Shown: positions 17,305-26,497, counted from the first letter of the stretch. The stretch: 64,000 bases of DNA from an uncultured Clostridia bacterium (GCA_947627725.1 CANQXE010000009.1:19722-83721), one strand, 5' to 3'. A program made the numbers and translations. Notes: a model not told the origin generated them from the sequence alone.

Positions 17305-18083
17305 AGCAAAGACTAAATCACCGGTTCTATGGTAGAAAGAACGCTTTAGTAAAAATAAAACCGCCGAGCTTAAAGCAAGGCGGGAGTATTGGCGAAAAAA
17401 TAACCTCCAAGTATATATAATAGAAATGGTTTGGCAGCCGCATTACTAAAATACAGGAGGATAAAAAGCATGATAAGAAAGACGAAATAAAAACATTGTC
17501 ACACTCAACATACAGATGTCAGTACCACATAGTGTTCGCACCGAAATACCGCAGAAAAGAGATATACAGAAAATTGAGAAAAGACATAGGTGAAATAATC
17601 CGTAAGTTGTGCGAACAAAAGGGTGTAGAAATCATCGAGGCAGAAGCCTGCAAAGACCATATACACCTTTTGGTATCAATACCACCGTATCTAAGTGTAG
17701 CACAATTTATGGGATATCTCAAGGGAAAAAGTACGCTGATGATTTTCGACCGACATTCGAATCTGATGTATAAGTATGGTAACCGACATTTCTGGTGTAG
17801 GGGATATTATGTTGATACAGTCGGTCGAAACAAGAAAGTGATAGAAAAGTACATACAAAATCAGCTTGAAGAAGATTTTGCAAATGACCAGATATCACTC
17901 AAAGAGTACATAGACCCGTTCACGGGTAACAAGAATAAGTAAGCAAAAGAAGAACAGCCCCACGAGAGGGGCTGCTTGAAAAAGTAATGCGATGTCAAAC
18001 TTCAGTGCCGACTTTCAGTCGGCGAACCAGTAGGAGGCCCTTAAAGGGCCTGTGCAAACCACCAGTTCAACTGGTGGTTATAA
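17305..18083 (+). mobile_element. IS200/IS605-family insertion sequence (tnpA only)
   Basis: It contains tnpA (17496-17942). Downstream are a GC-rich hairpin (AGCCCC...GGGGCT, 17956-17974) and three stem-loops: GCCGACTTTCAGTCGGC, AGGCCCTTAAAGGGCCT and AACCACCAGTTCAACTGGTGGTT. Such imperfectly palindromic ends without terminal inverted repeats fit single-strand HUH transposition. No tnpB is present. The left boundary near 17305-17340 is approximate. Confidence 0.75.
17496..17942 (+). CDS. tnpA: IS200-type Y1 transposase TnpA, N-terminus probably frameshifted
   Basis: 148 aa from TTG 17496. YHIVFAPKYRRK is the family N-terminal strand, HIHLLV the HUH metal site, and the Tyr in VIEKYIQNQLEEDF the nucleophile. 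It cleaves and joins single-stranded DNA at the element ends. A good AGGAGG site (17456-17461) serves an ATG at 17470, but that frame stops after six codons (ATGATAAG...TAA). Removing one base difference would restore an N-terminus reading KKDEIKTLSHS into the transposase. The copy is therefore likely frameshifted just after its start and expressed poorly, if at all, from TTG. Confidence 0.82.
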   Translation: MSHSTYRCQYHIVFAPKYRRKEIYRKLRKDIGEIIRKLCEQKGVEIIEAEACKDHIHLLVSIPPYLSVAQFMGYLKGKSTLMIFDRHSNLMYKYGNRHFWCRGYYVDTVGRNKKVIEKYIQNQLEEDFANDQISLKEYIDPFTGNKNK

Positions 18084-18302
18084 TTAAAAATTATTGAATA
18101 AACAACATTATTGAAGATTATCAATCATATATCAATACTCTCAGATTTATAAAAACACAATGTTTTACACATGGAACAAAAGTATTGAAGATTTATTTAT
18201 ATAATTAACTAATGAACTTTTTAAGGATAAAACAAGATGTGGTTCCAATAAAGCTATACTTTGTTTATTTTACTTAAATTTTTTCATGATTACGATATAT
18301 AT

Positions 18303-18339
18303 ATTGTCGAAATTCTTATAACATTAGAATTTCGACAAT
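18303..18339. repeat. 14-bp perfect inverted repeat without adjacent gene end
   Basis: ATTGTCGAAATTCT (18303-18316) and its reverse complement (18326-18339) enclose a 9-bp loop. Only TTTT follows, and the nearest upstream gene is the IS200 transposase 360 bp away. It could be a terminator protecting the cluster from read-through, or an operator for the cluster beginning at 18487. Confidence 0.5.
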
Positions 18340-18486
18340 TTTGACCTGTTTTTATATTAATTCGACTTTACTATTGAATAAAAATGTGATGTTGTTAATA
18401 TTTATATAAGACAGTTATTAATTATCGCATGCTTTCTTAATTTGTAATAAATGTCCCAATATTTTTAAACTTAGGAGATTATTTTA

Positions 18487-18645
18487 TTGAAAAAATTTTT
18501 AGATTTTATTGGATTTATAATGTCAATAATAAAATTTATGCTTTTAGTTTCATTTATTATATTGGCATATCCGTTTTATAGAAAAGACATTAGTGAAATT
18601 ATAAAAGCATTAAAGGATGAATTTCATCATCGGTATAGTGAATAA
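18487..18645 (+). CDS. Small single-pass membrane peptide, 52 aa (candidate cluster peptide)
   Basis: TTG start at 18487 with AGGAG ten bases upstream. The peptide has a basic start (KKFLDF), a hydrophobic helix at about residues 7-30 (MSIIKFMLLVSFIILAYPF) and a charged tail rich in K, E, D and H. It contains no Cys, Ser or Thr in the tail beyond one Ser pair, and no double-Gly leader site, so it does not look like a classical lanthipeptide or lasso precursor. It could be a precursor, a toxin-like peptide or a small subunit of the exporter encoded next door. It is the first gene of the cluster running to 25652. Coding status rests on the ribosome site and composition. Confidence 0.5.
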   Translation: MKKFLDFIGFIMSIIKFMLLVSFIILAYPFYRKDISEIIKALKDEFHHRYSE

Positions 18646-18714
18646 CAGCACAGGTTTTAATTAGGGTTCAGTGTTTTAGTATATTAATTAATATTGAAAA
18701 GTTAGAAATCAGTT

Positions 18715-19278
18715 ATGAAACATTCTTTAGAAATCGAGCAAAAGTTTTTAATATCAAAAAAAGATTATATATATTTAGTAGATTTATTGGATTGGGATAG
18801 AAGCCTTATGCAGAAGAATTACTATTATGATACTCAGGAATTTGATCTAAAAAAACAGGGCGAGACTTTAAGAGTTAGAGAAATTAATGGCATCAGAGAG
18901 ATTCAATATAAAACGAAAAATATAAGTACTGAAAAAAATACAAAGATTAGAGAAGAATACACAATGATTTGTAATAATATACCCTATCAAATCTTAAATA
19001 AAGAATTTCCCCTATGTAAATTTGATGTAATACAATTGGGATATTTAGTGACAAAAAGATTAATAAAAATTGTTAATGGAATAATGATATGTTTAGATAA
19101 AAACGAATATTTTGACCAGATTGATTACGAATTGGAAATTGAATATGAAGTTGATAAATATAGTGACGTTATAAAAATTAAAGAAAAATTAGAATGCTTA
19201 GTAAACTTGGTTGAGAATTCTGATGGGAAATATACAAGATTTATAAAAAAATATTATCTATTATTAGGGAATCACTAG
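18715..19278 (+). CDS. CYTH-domain protein (triphosphatase/adenylate cyclase family)
   Basis: 187 aa. The hallmark EIEQKF (residues 6-11, ExExK) opens the triphosphate tunnel, followed by YYYDT, LRVREING, IQYKTK and the acidic DYELEIEYEVD, ending with KYTRFIKKYY. All main strands of a CYTH tunnel enzyme are present, so it likely hydrolyses or binds a triphosphate compound (thiamine triphosphate, inorganic tripolyphosphate or a nucleotide). In this cluster it sits directly before two ABC half-transporters; the next ATG is 1 bp after its stop. The substrate cannot be read from sequence. Confidence 0.82.
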   Translation: MKHSLEIEQKFLISKKDYIYLVDLLDWDRSLMQKNYYYDTQEFDLKKQGETLRVREINGIREIQYKTKNISTEKNTKIREEYTMICNNIPYQILNKEFPLCKFDVIQLGYLVTKRLIKIVNGIMICLDKNEYFDQIDYELEIEYEVDKYSDVIKIKEKLECLVNLVENSDGKYTRFIKKYYLLLGNH

Positions 19279-19279
19279 T

Positions 19280-21046
19280 ATGAATTTGAATTTTAAAACA
19301 TTTATATCTTTAAACAAGTCTATATTAAAAAATATTGCTGATTTGGATAAAAGTCTAATAAATTTAGGCATAATTAAAATTGTATTTTCTGTTATATATC
19401 CTCTTTTATTATCAATTATTCCAAAGGTGATAATTGATAGTATTGAAAATCAAGTAGGTATAACAAAGCTTATTATCAGAATCGTAATTATATCAGTATT
19501 AATGGCGGGAATCGCATGGATTAATCCATCTATACATGAAAAAATTGCAGCACAATCGGAAAAATTGAGAATTAATCATCAAACGGACTTGTTGACTAAT
19601 TTATTAATCTGTAATTATGAAAAATTAAGTAACCGAAATACCTATGAAAAAGCTAAACATTTTGTTGGTGATAGTGGGAAATCCCCGGTGTTTGAATATG
19701 CTTTTGTGATAAGTGATTGGATAGCATCCATAATAGGACTGCTGTCATGTCTAGTGATTCTATCAACAAACAGTAGTATACTCCTGCTTGTCTTTATTTG
19801 TTCTGTAATTGTAGAATATTTTTTCAATAAGAAACAGTATTCTAACAAACTAAAAATGAAAAAAAATATGTTTTTACCGAATATTAAAAGCGATTATATT
19901 TTCAGGAAAGCATTGACAACCAATTTCATTAGAGATGCTGTTGTATTTGATACAACAGATATAGTTAAAAGTAAAAGTATAAAATATAGTAGACAAATCA
20001 GTAATGAATTGAAAAGGTATAATAGCGTAGATTCAAAATTGGATATATTAAAAATACTGTTTATATTTTCAAGGGACCTAATTATATGTTTAGTGGTGAT
20101 TCAAAATATATTTATAGGTAAACAAAATGTTTCTGACTTTGTATTATATTTTGGATTGATTAGTGTTATGACTAAGTGGGTGGGAACTTACTATGCAAGC
20201 CAAAGTGATTTAACATATATTTGTTCATCGTACAATGATTATCAGAATTTTAATGAAAATATACTTTCTTCTCAATTACTTTGTGAGAACATTGAATTCA
20301 GTGAAATTGAAAAAATTGAATTGAGAAAAGTTTCATATAAATATGGCAATAATTTAGCGTTAAAGGATGTAAATTTATTAATAAGAAATAATCAGAAAAT
20401 AGCAATAGTCGGCAAGAATGGTTCAGGAAAAAGTACATTAGCCAATATACTATGTGGATTGTTTCAACCTGTTTCGGGACAAGTATTTATAAATGGTAAA
20501 GAAATTACATATGATGAATACTCTAGTATAATAAATGAAAAGATTTCTGTTGTGTTTCAAAAAGATGAATTGTTGCCGGAAGCATTATATAGTAATATAT
20601 CATTCGAGGAATTTTATAATAATGATAAATTAACAAATTCGTTGAATAAAACTCATATGCTAAAAAAGGTACGAGAATTGAATAATGGTGTCAATACTAT
20701 GTTAAATTCTTCGATAAATTATGATGCGCCTGATTTTTCGGGTGGTGAAACACAACGGTTATTAATGAGTAGATGTTTTTACAAAAATACAAAAATTAAT
20801 TTATTTGACGAACCGACTGCCTCGCTTGATGTAAAGGCTGAAAACTTTGTTTATAAATCCATAATTGAAGATAATGTTTTATCTATAATTATATCTCATA
20901 GAATAGCCAACATAATAGATTCTGATATAATTATTGTTATGAATGATGGAGAAATAGTAGAGATAGGAACCCACAATGATTTAATAAAAAACAAAGGTAT
21001 TTATTATGAAATGTATGAAATTCAAAGAAAATTATTTAAAAGTTAA
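19280..21046 (+). CDS. ABC exporter half-transporter A (type IV fold), 588 aa
   Basis: The membrane domain fills residues 1-320 with about six hydrophobic segments. The ATPase domain has Walker A GKNGSGKS, Q-loop VVFQKDE, signature FSGGETQR, Walker B INLFDEPTASLD and the H-loop IISHR. No N-terminal C39 peptidase is present, so leader cleavage would need another enzyme. It overlaps the next half-transporter gene by 41 bp and most probably forms a heterodimer with it. Export of the cluster product is inferred. Similar pairs occur at 52079-55670 and a single relative at 61689-63455. Confidence 0.88.
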   Translation: MNLNFKTFISLNKSILKNIADLDKSLINLGIIKIVFSVIYPLLLSIIPKVIIDSIENQVGITKLIIRIVIISVLMAGIAWINPSIHEKIAAQSEKLRINHQTDLLTNLLICNYEKLSNRNTYEKAKHFVGDSGKSPVFEYAFVISDWIASIIGLLSCLVILSTNSSILLLVFICSVIVEYFFNKKQYSNKLKMKKNMFLPNIKSDYIFRKALTTNFIRDAVVFDTTDIVKSKSIKYSRQISNELKRYNSVDSKLDILKILFIFSRDLIICLVVIQNIFIGKQNVSDFVLYFGLISVMTKWVGTYYASQSDLTYICSSYNDYQNFNENILSSQLLCENIEFSEIEKIELRKVSYKYGNNLALKDVNLLIRNNQKIAIVGKNGSGKSTLANILCGLFQPVSGQVFINGKEITYDEYSSIINEKISVVFQKDELLPEALYSNISFEEFYNNDKLTNSLNKTHMLKKVRELNNGVNTMLNSSINYDAPDFSGGETQRLLMSRCFYKNTKINLFDEPTASLDVKAENFVYKSIIEDNVLSIIISHRIANIIDSDIIIVMNDGEIVEIGTHNDLIKNKGIYYEMYEIQRKLFKS

Positions 21047-22865
21047 AAAATCTAATTTTTTAAGAGGAATATATGAAATAAAGAAACTTGAACCTACGAT
21101 GTTTCCGTTGACAATATTTTATGGGATAGTTTCTGCGATATATCCTTTTATCTCTATCTACGGAATTTCAATAATAGTTGATGATTTAATAATGAACAAA
21201 GACGATATACATATACACATTTTTATTCTTTTGATAGTGAATACTTTGTTTTATACTTTAAATAATATTTTGCATAGATGTTTTTTTAGCGCAAGAAGAA
21301 TTCTGTTTATAAAAGAAAAGGAAGTGTTTACCAATACAGTAATTAATTTAAAGAAAACCAATTATAACAGTAATGAATTGAAAAAATTATGTAGCAAAGA
21401 AAATTCTATTATGAAACATCAGTCTAATAATCCATTGTTTATGATTTGTAAACTGATTTATGATTTTATAAGTGGATTTACAAATATATTTTTGACTTTT
21501 CTTATCGTATCAAGATTGTTTTTTGTTTATGATAATCAATATTTTATTACATCAGGCTATTTTTCAATTGTAATAGTTTTTATAACTTTAGTGATGATAA
21601 TTCTAGTAGGAGTGACAAGTGCTATTATCAGTAAGAAAACTTCAAAAACAAACAGTGATCTAATAAAAAGTTTAAATAAATTTGATTATTATTGGGATTA
21701 TTTTAATGATTTTGAAACAGGTAAATCGATTAGAATCTTTAATGGTGTTAATCTAATAATAAAATCTGTAAAAAAATCAATGGAAAAAGATACCTTTAGA
21801 CTTTTGGATAAAAAAAGTGGCTATCTAGCGAAACAAGGAGCTGTAGTTGCCACTATAGGAAGTTTATTAGCGTTTTTTGTATACTTGCTTATTGGATATA
21901 AGTGCTACATCGGTTTGTTTAGTATTGGTGAACTAACAAGATATATAAATGGGTTTATGCAAATCATTCAAGGGGGGATGCTTATAGCAAATGGTGTTGG
22001 GCAAATTATATATCTCAATAATAATTTAAAGTACTATTTTAGACTGCTTGATATGAATGATATAAATAATATAGCTCTACAAATCCAAACAAATACAATT
22101 AGTGAAATAAGTGAAATTGAGTTTAGAAATGTATATTATAAATATGAAAATACAAATAATTATGCCTTGAAAAATCTTAATCTGAAAATTAATAATGATG
22201 AACAAATAGCAATTGTTGGCGAAAATGGAGCGGGTAAAACTACTTTTATTAAACTGCTGTTAGGTATTTATGTACCAACAAGTGGCACAATATTGGTTAA
22301 TGGAATAGACTTAAGGACGATAAAAAATGATGATTATATCAAACACTTTTCTACAATGTTTCAAGATTTCTTTTTACCAGGCTTTTCCATAAATGAAATA
22401 ATTACAGGTAATAAAGATAACATTTGCGAAGAATCAGTTTTGGTGGCATCAGATTGTAGTAGCTTTTTAAAAAATATAAATTTGACCGAAGCGTATATGG
22501 GAAATGAATATAATCCAAATGGAATTAATTTTTCCGGTGGAGAAAAGCAAAAAATAGCTTTTGCACGTGCATTAAATAAGAATTGCAAGTTTTATATTCT
22601 TGATGAGCCGTCATCTGCAATGGATGCTATATCTGAATATAATTTTTATAGTAGCATTAACAAGTATTTAAAATATAAATGTATAATTTATATTTCACAT
22701 AGACTGTTTTCTTGTATATGTTCAGATAGAATCCTTGTATTTCATAATGGTGCACTAATCGAAGATAATAGTTTTAATAATTTGAAATCCAATACTAATA
22801 GCAAATTTAATGAGTTGTGGAATAAACATTTAGAACAATATAAAGGAGAATATACTAGTGACTAG
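21006..22865 (+). CDS. ABC exporter half-transporter B, 619 aa
   Basis: The membrane domain (about 20-330) is followed by an ATPase with Walker A GENGAGKT, signature NFSGGEKQK, Walker B FYILDEPSSAMD and H-loop YISHR. The start is uncertain: ATG 21006 lies 41 bp inside the upstream gene and ATG 21015 is also in frame. It is very AT-rich with long runs of Asn, Lys and Ile, like the whole cluster. The last 8 bp overlap the pyruvate-kinase-like gene, whose AAAGGAGA ribosome site is inside this gene. It forms the partner of half-transporter A. Confidence 0.87.
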   Translation: MKCMKFKENYLKVKKSNFLRGIYEIKKLEPTMFPLTIFYGIVSAIYPFISIYGISIIVDDLIMNKDDIHIHIFILLIVNTLFYTLNNILHRCFFSARRILFIKEKEVFTNTVINLKKTNYNSNELKKLCSKENSIMKHQSNNPLFMICKLIYDFISGFTNIFLTFLIVSRLFFVYDNQYFITSGYFSIVIVFITLVMIILVGVTSAIISKKTSKTNSDLIKSLNKFDYYWDYFNDFETGKSIRIFNGVNLIIKSVKKSMEKDTFRLLDKKSGYLAKQGAVVATIGSLLAFFVYLLIGYKCYIGLFSIGELTRYINGFMQIIQGGMLIANGVGQIIYLNNNLKYYFRLLDMNDINNIALQIQTNTISEISEIEFRNVYYKYENTNNYALKNLNLKINNDEQIAIVGENGAGKTTFIKLLLGIYVPTSGTILVNGIDLRTIKNDDYIKHFSTMFQDFFLPGFSINEIITGNKDNICEESVLVASDCSSFLKNINLTEAYMGNEYNPNGINFSGGEKQKIAFARALNKNCKFYILDEPSSAMDAISEYNFYSSINKYLKYKCIIYISHRLFSCICSDRILVFHNGALIEDNSFNNLKSNTNSKFNELWNKHLEQYKGEYTSD

Positions 22866-23841
22866 TATTTTATCGTTGTCGTATCATCTGATTATTAATG
22901 GTAATGTTGGTGAAAGAATTAATTATTATAAAAATAGCAATATTGACGGTTTTAGAATTAATATATCAAAGTGTCCTGTATGGGAATATGATGTATTATT
23001 TAAAAACCTCTTTGACTTAATACATAAACATCAATTGCAAGGATATGAATTTATTTTTGATTTGCCATATCCATTTAAAAAAACACGAATAATAAAAATG
23101 TTAGATGGTTATTGGGAAGTTGCTCCCAACCAGAAATTATATTTAAGAGAGTGGAAAAATCAAAATCAGCTTAAAAGAAACTATGTTTATTTAGATAAAT
23201 TAAATCTTAATATTATGGTGGGAGATGAAATATATTTTGCGGATGGATATGGACCTTTAGTTTGTGAAGGAATTAGTCCAGACGAAATAGTATTATGCGC
23301 ACAAAATTCTTTTAAAATTTTTGAAGGTAAATCATTCTCCGATGGTAAAGTGAGAAATTGTGATGCGTTAGACTTGTTTCATTTATGTAAAGATTTATCT
23401 TCATTAGTCGATCACTTTTATTTTGCTTTATCATTTGTAGAAGAAGAAAATGATATTTTAAGTTTTTGTACAGAAGTTGGTTGTTCACCGAATAATATAT
23501 TAAGCAAGATAGAAACACAAAAAGGGGTGGATAATCTTACGCCCATTCTATTAAATAGTACTGGTATACTATTAGGTCGTGGGGATCTTTTCTATTATTC
23601 AAAACCTAGATTTTTTTTCCGCAATTGTACTGATACAATAAAAAAGACTTTATTATATGATAAAAAATTTTATTTGTGTACAGATGTTTTAATTTCTTTA
23701 ATAGAGAGGAATGTACCAACAAGAGCTGAATTGATGGATGTGTTATACTATAAATCAATAGGATGTGAAAACTTCATACTGCCTGCAGGACTATCAAATA
23801 AAGGGAATCTAAAAAAGGCTGTAGAAATAATTAATTACTAA
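22858..23841 (+). CDS. Minimal pyruvate-kinase-like enzyme, 327 aa
   Basis: Starts at GTG 22858 with AAAGGAGA upstream. The order of motifs is that of pyruvate kinase: GFRINIS (R33, N35, S37), FDLPYPFKKTR (D69), a short B domain with DEIYFADG (D129), FALSFVEEENDI, SKIETQKGVDNL (K217, E219), GRGDL (D243), CTDVLISL (T275) and NVPTRAELMDVL (287-295). The usual catalytic Lys, the metal-binding Glu/Asp and the phosphate Arg are all there. The C-terminal allosteric domain is absent, so at 327 aa it is about 140-250 residues shorter than metabolic pyruvate kinases. It lies in an exporter operon, not beside glycolysis genes, so it probably transfers phosphate from or to a special substrate. Confidence 0.75.
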   Translation: MTSILSLSYHLIINGNVGERINYYKNSNIDGFRINISKCPVWEYDVLFKNLFDLIHKHQLQGYEFIFDLPYPFKKTRIIKMLDGYWEVAPNQKLYLREWKNQNQLKRNYVYLDKLNLNIMVGDEIYFADGYGPLVCEGISPDEIVLCAQNSFKIFEGKSFSDGKVRNCDALDLFHLCKDLSSLVDHFYFALSFVEEENDILSFCTEVGCSPNNILSKIETQKGVDNLTPILLNSTGILLGRGDLFYYSKPRFFFRNCTDTIKKTLLYDKKFYLCTDVLISLIERNVPTRAELMDVLYYKSIGCENFILPAGLSNKGNLKKAVEIINY

Positions 23842-23854
23842 GGGAGAAATAATT

Positions 23855-24958
23855 GTGGAAAAAATGTTAAATGTGTTTATAGAAAAAAATATTAATCAAA
23901 ATGGATTTCAAGAGTATCTTATCAAGTCTTTTTCGCCTACATTAAAGAACTATTATTCGAAATATAGTATTGAAACATATAAAAGGTTAGTCAAAAAAGA
24001 AACTGAACAGCAAACGCTTCATACATTTATGGAGCAAGACTGCAATGATTTATTCGCATTTTGTAAACAAAACAATATTCCTATTATTGGATTAAAAGGG
24101 ATATTTATTGAAAAACAATTTTGGAATCAGATGCGTTTCTATAATGATATTGATGTAATGATTTCAAAAAAAGACATAAAAAAGCTTTATGAATATTTTG
24201 CGGAAAAAGGCACTTATAGAGTTGTAAAAAAAAGAAGTCTTAATCCAATACAAAAACAACCGAGACTTTCCAGCATTTTAAATGTTAATTTAGAGAAAAC
24301 ACATCATATTGTATTGTGGAATGAGAATGATGAGTTAAACTTTAATGGAGTGAATCATATAGAAATCGAAATCCATGGTGTCTTTGATACATTTAAAATT
24401 GTTGACTTTAATGAAGAATGTATATTCAATGATAGAATTGCTTTTGAAAATTATTATGTTTTGAGTTCAGAAAGTCAAATTTTGTTTTTGATATATCACG
24501 CAATTCAACATTTACCATATATTAGACATAATTTAAGAGAATTATTTGTAAAATTTGATCGCTTCATTGATGTAGCAACGGTTATTCTTAATAGTAATAT
24601 CAATTGGGACAAGTTTGTAACTTTATGTAAAATTCATTCAATGAGTCCATTATGTTCTTTTTACTTTAAAATGTTCAAGGAGATTTTTCCAAACCTTGTT
24701 CCCGATTCTATATTATTACAAATAGATTTATTAGCTAATCAAAGTGACTTCTATTGGAAAAAAATATATTTAAAACTCATGACAATGAATTCTGTAGATT
24801 TAATTATTGGTAATTTTAAAGATTTTCAAGAAATCGAAGTTCCTTTTAATAATATAAAAAAATATATATTGCGGAACCATTTTCATAACCCATATATATT
24901 GAAAATTGCTATGGAAATCTGGAAATATAAACTTAATAAAATAAATTCTAAACTTTAG
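23855..24958 (+). CDS. Nucleotidyltransferase family protein (PF14907-like)
   Basis: 367 aa from GTG 23855, with GGGAG nine bases upstream. IGLKGIFIEKQFW followed by RFYNDIDVMI (DID at 98-100) is the acidic core of the PF14907-type nucleotidyltransferases, with a further acidic strand at HIEIEIHGVFD. The C-terminal half is helical. Relatives of this family occur in RiPP clusters, for example with the kinase in paeninodin-type lasso loci, where they act on phosphorylated peptides. Here it is next to the pyruvate-kinase-like gene, 13 bp apart, consistent with kinase and nucleotidyl transfer acting on one substrate. Confidence 0.72.
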   Translation: MEKMLNVFIEKNINQNGFQEYLIKSFSPTLKNYYSKYSIETYKRLVKKETEQQTLHTFMEQDCNDLFAFCKQNNIPIIGLKGIFIEKQFWNQMRFYNDIDVMISKKDIKKLYEYFAEKGTYRVVKKRSLNPIQKQPRLSSILNVNLEKTHHIVLWNENDELNFNGVNHIEIEIHGVFDTFKIVDFNEECIFNDRIAFENYYVLSSESQILFLIYHAIQHLPYIRHNLRELFVKFDRFIDVATVILNSNINWDKFVTLCKIHSMSPLCSFYFKMFKEIFPNLVPDSILLQIDLLANQSDFYWKKIYLKLMTMNSVDLIIGNFKDFQEIEVPFNNIKKYILRNHFHNPYILKIAMEIWKYKLNKINSKL

Positions 24959-25022
24959 AATTTATAGAACAATTTATAAAAAAATTACTGAAAAGAATTC
25001 AGTGCGAAAGTTGGTGGCTTAC

Positions 25023-25652
25023 ATGAAAAATTTTGTAGTAATTGAAGGTGTGTGTTGTAGTGGCAAAACGACATTTTGTAATTTATTGCAGGAGAGTTTA
25101 AACAAATTAGGATGGTGTACATACTATAATCATGGTGCGTTTACAGATACGGATATTGGAAATAATTTTAAACTGCAATCTAAAAATATGAACTGGAATA
25201 TAGGCGCAGTATATTATCTTGGTGATTTAATTTTAAATACGCAACAAATTATTCGACCTATGTTAAGGGAAACAATCGTTTTGCAAGATCGGTATATCGA
25301 TTCAATCTCATCATTTGTTGCGGCATATGGTAAATATAGCAATGATTGCTGCAATATTGATAGTGTTATGAGCCATCTTCAAGAAAGTAATATGCTTTTA
25401 ACTCCTATTATTACTGTTTATTGCGTACCTTCTTTGGATACTGTTATGGAAAGAATGAAATATGGTAGACATAATGATATACATGATTATTATAGAAAAA
25501 ATCCAGCTTTTTTAAAATTATTATATGAAGATATGGTAGAACGTAGCCAAAACACAAAAAATTGCTTAATTGTGCAAACTGATTCTGCCAAAAGTATTAA
25601 TGAAGCAATAAATGAAATCATAGATTTATTAAAGGAGAAGAACCTTACATAA
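25023..25652 (+). CDS. Thymidylate-kinase-like P-loop kinase
   Basis: 209 aa from ATG 25023, preferred over GTG 25002 because the kinase fold starts at KNFVVIEG and GGTGG lies in front. Walker A EGVCCSGKTT (8-17), the LQDRYIDS DR motif and an Arg-rich lid-like stretch (MERMKYGRHND) follow the dTMP kinase pattern. The chromosome normally encodes tmk elsewhere, so this is probably a cargo paralogue phosphorylating a nucleotide or other cluster substrate. It is the last gene of the cluster, 64 bp after the nucleotidyltransferase. The exact substrate is open. Confidence 0.75.
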   Translation: MKNFVVIEGVCCSGKTTFCNLLQESLNKLGWCTYYNHGAFTDTDIGNNFKLQSKNMNWNIGAVYYLGDLILNTQQIIRPMLRETIVLQDRYIDSISSFVAAYGKYSNDCCNIDSVMSHLQESNMLLTPIITVYCVPSLDTVMERMKYGRHNDIHDYYRKNPAFLKLLYEDMVERSQNTKNCLIVQTDSAKSINEAINEIIDLLKEKNLT

Positions 25653-26497
25653 AACATATAGTTATGATTGTTGGTTGAGACTCTCTTATATCGTAGGGCA
25701 TTCGAAATAATGCTTGTCAAACCAATCTAGAATAAATATAACCGCATAACACCTATAGAATTCGAAAGCCATTTTGACATATTGAAAATAATACAGTATG
25801 TGATGGTTTGATTGTTTTTTTAATAATATATCTCAATCCACCATAGTATATTAGTTTAATTTAATGATAACATAGTTACAAGCTAATTTAAAAATGTACA
25901 AGTATATGATATGCAACTACAAGGGACAGTATTCTGTGTTGTAAACTGGAAAAACAAGTTTGTTTTAATTAATAAACGTGGGTTTCTTGAAACTATTAAG
26001 GTATTCAGTATAATATGATGGCACACGATATAAAATTGTAGATAAAGATCCACGAGATTTAAAAATTTGATACATAGAGCAAACAAGCCGAAAGAATTAA
26101 TGGATTTAATCCGTTGATTTCTTTCGGCATTTTTTATTTATTTATATTCGACAATTACTAATGTGAATAAAAAAATTTATAGCGAATACAATATTATATA
26201 ACAGTAAATTACAAATACTACCAATTAGATATATAAATATCAAAACTAATACATAAGAGGAGAATTTATTTCGATTAATTTCTTACATAAAATATTTTAA
26301 TATAGAAAGTAAAAATAACAATTTGTATTCTGTCGCATTCTTGTGTCGGTTTATAAACTAATTTCAACAGCAAAAAAGAACTTTGGTGAAATCCCAATAA
26401 AAAAAGGGATGAAGATTAAGTGGCAGCCGTATATGGCTGAGTATCCATAACCTATCTGTTAATTGTCATCAGGATTTTTAACAGAAAGGAAAAACAA
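25653..26497. other. AT-rich intergenic region between cargo and integration module
   Basis: 845 bp with no convincing gene. It contains a terminator at 26087-26138. The last 150 bp before 26498 are more structured, with ATCCC...GGGAT (26391-26411) and CAGCC...GGCTG (26423-26439) stems. That leader may belong to the sigma-like gene and could fold into a regulatory RNA. Confidence 0.55.
26087..26138 (+). terminator. Rho-independent terminator
   Basis: GCCGAAAGAA (26087-26096) pairs with TTCTTTCGGC (26119-26128), with an inner GGATT/AATCC stem, followed by ATTTTTTATT. It would stop transcription from the cargo cluster before the integration module. Confidence 0.75.

Noticed and set aside
17305..18083. 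IS605 with TnpB and omega RNA
   Set aside because: No tnpB frame follows tnpA; the space holds only hairpins and AT-rich sequence.
18487..25652. Lasso peptide, lanthipeptide or sactipeptide cluster
   Set aside because: No asparagine-synthetase-like cyclase, LanM/LanB/C, radical SAM or YcaO gene is present; only the PF14907-like enzyme and exporters overlap with such clusters.
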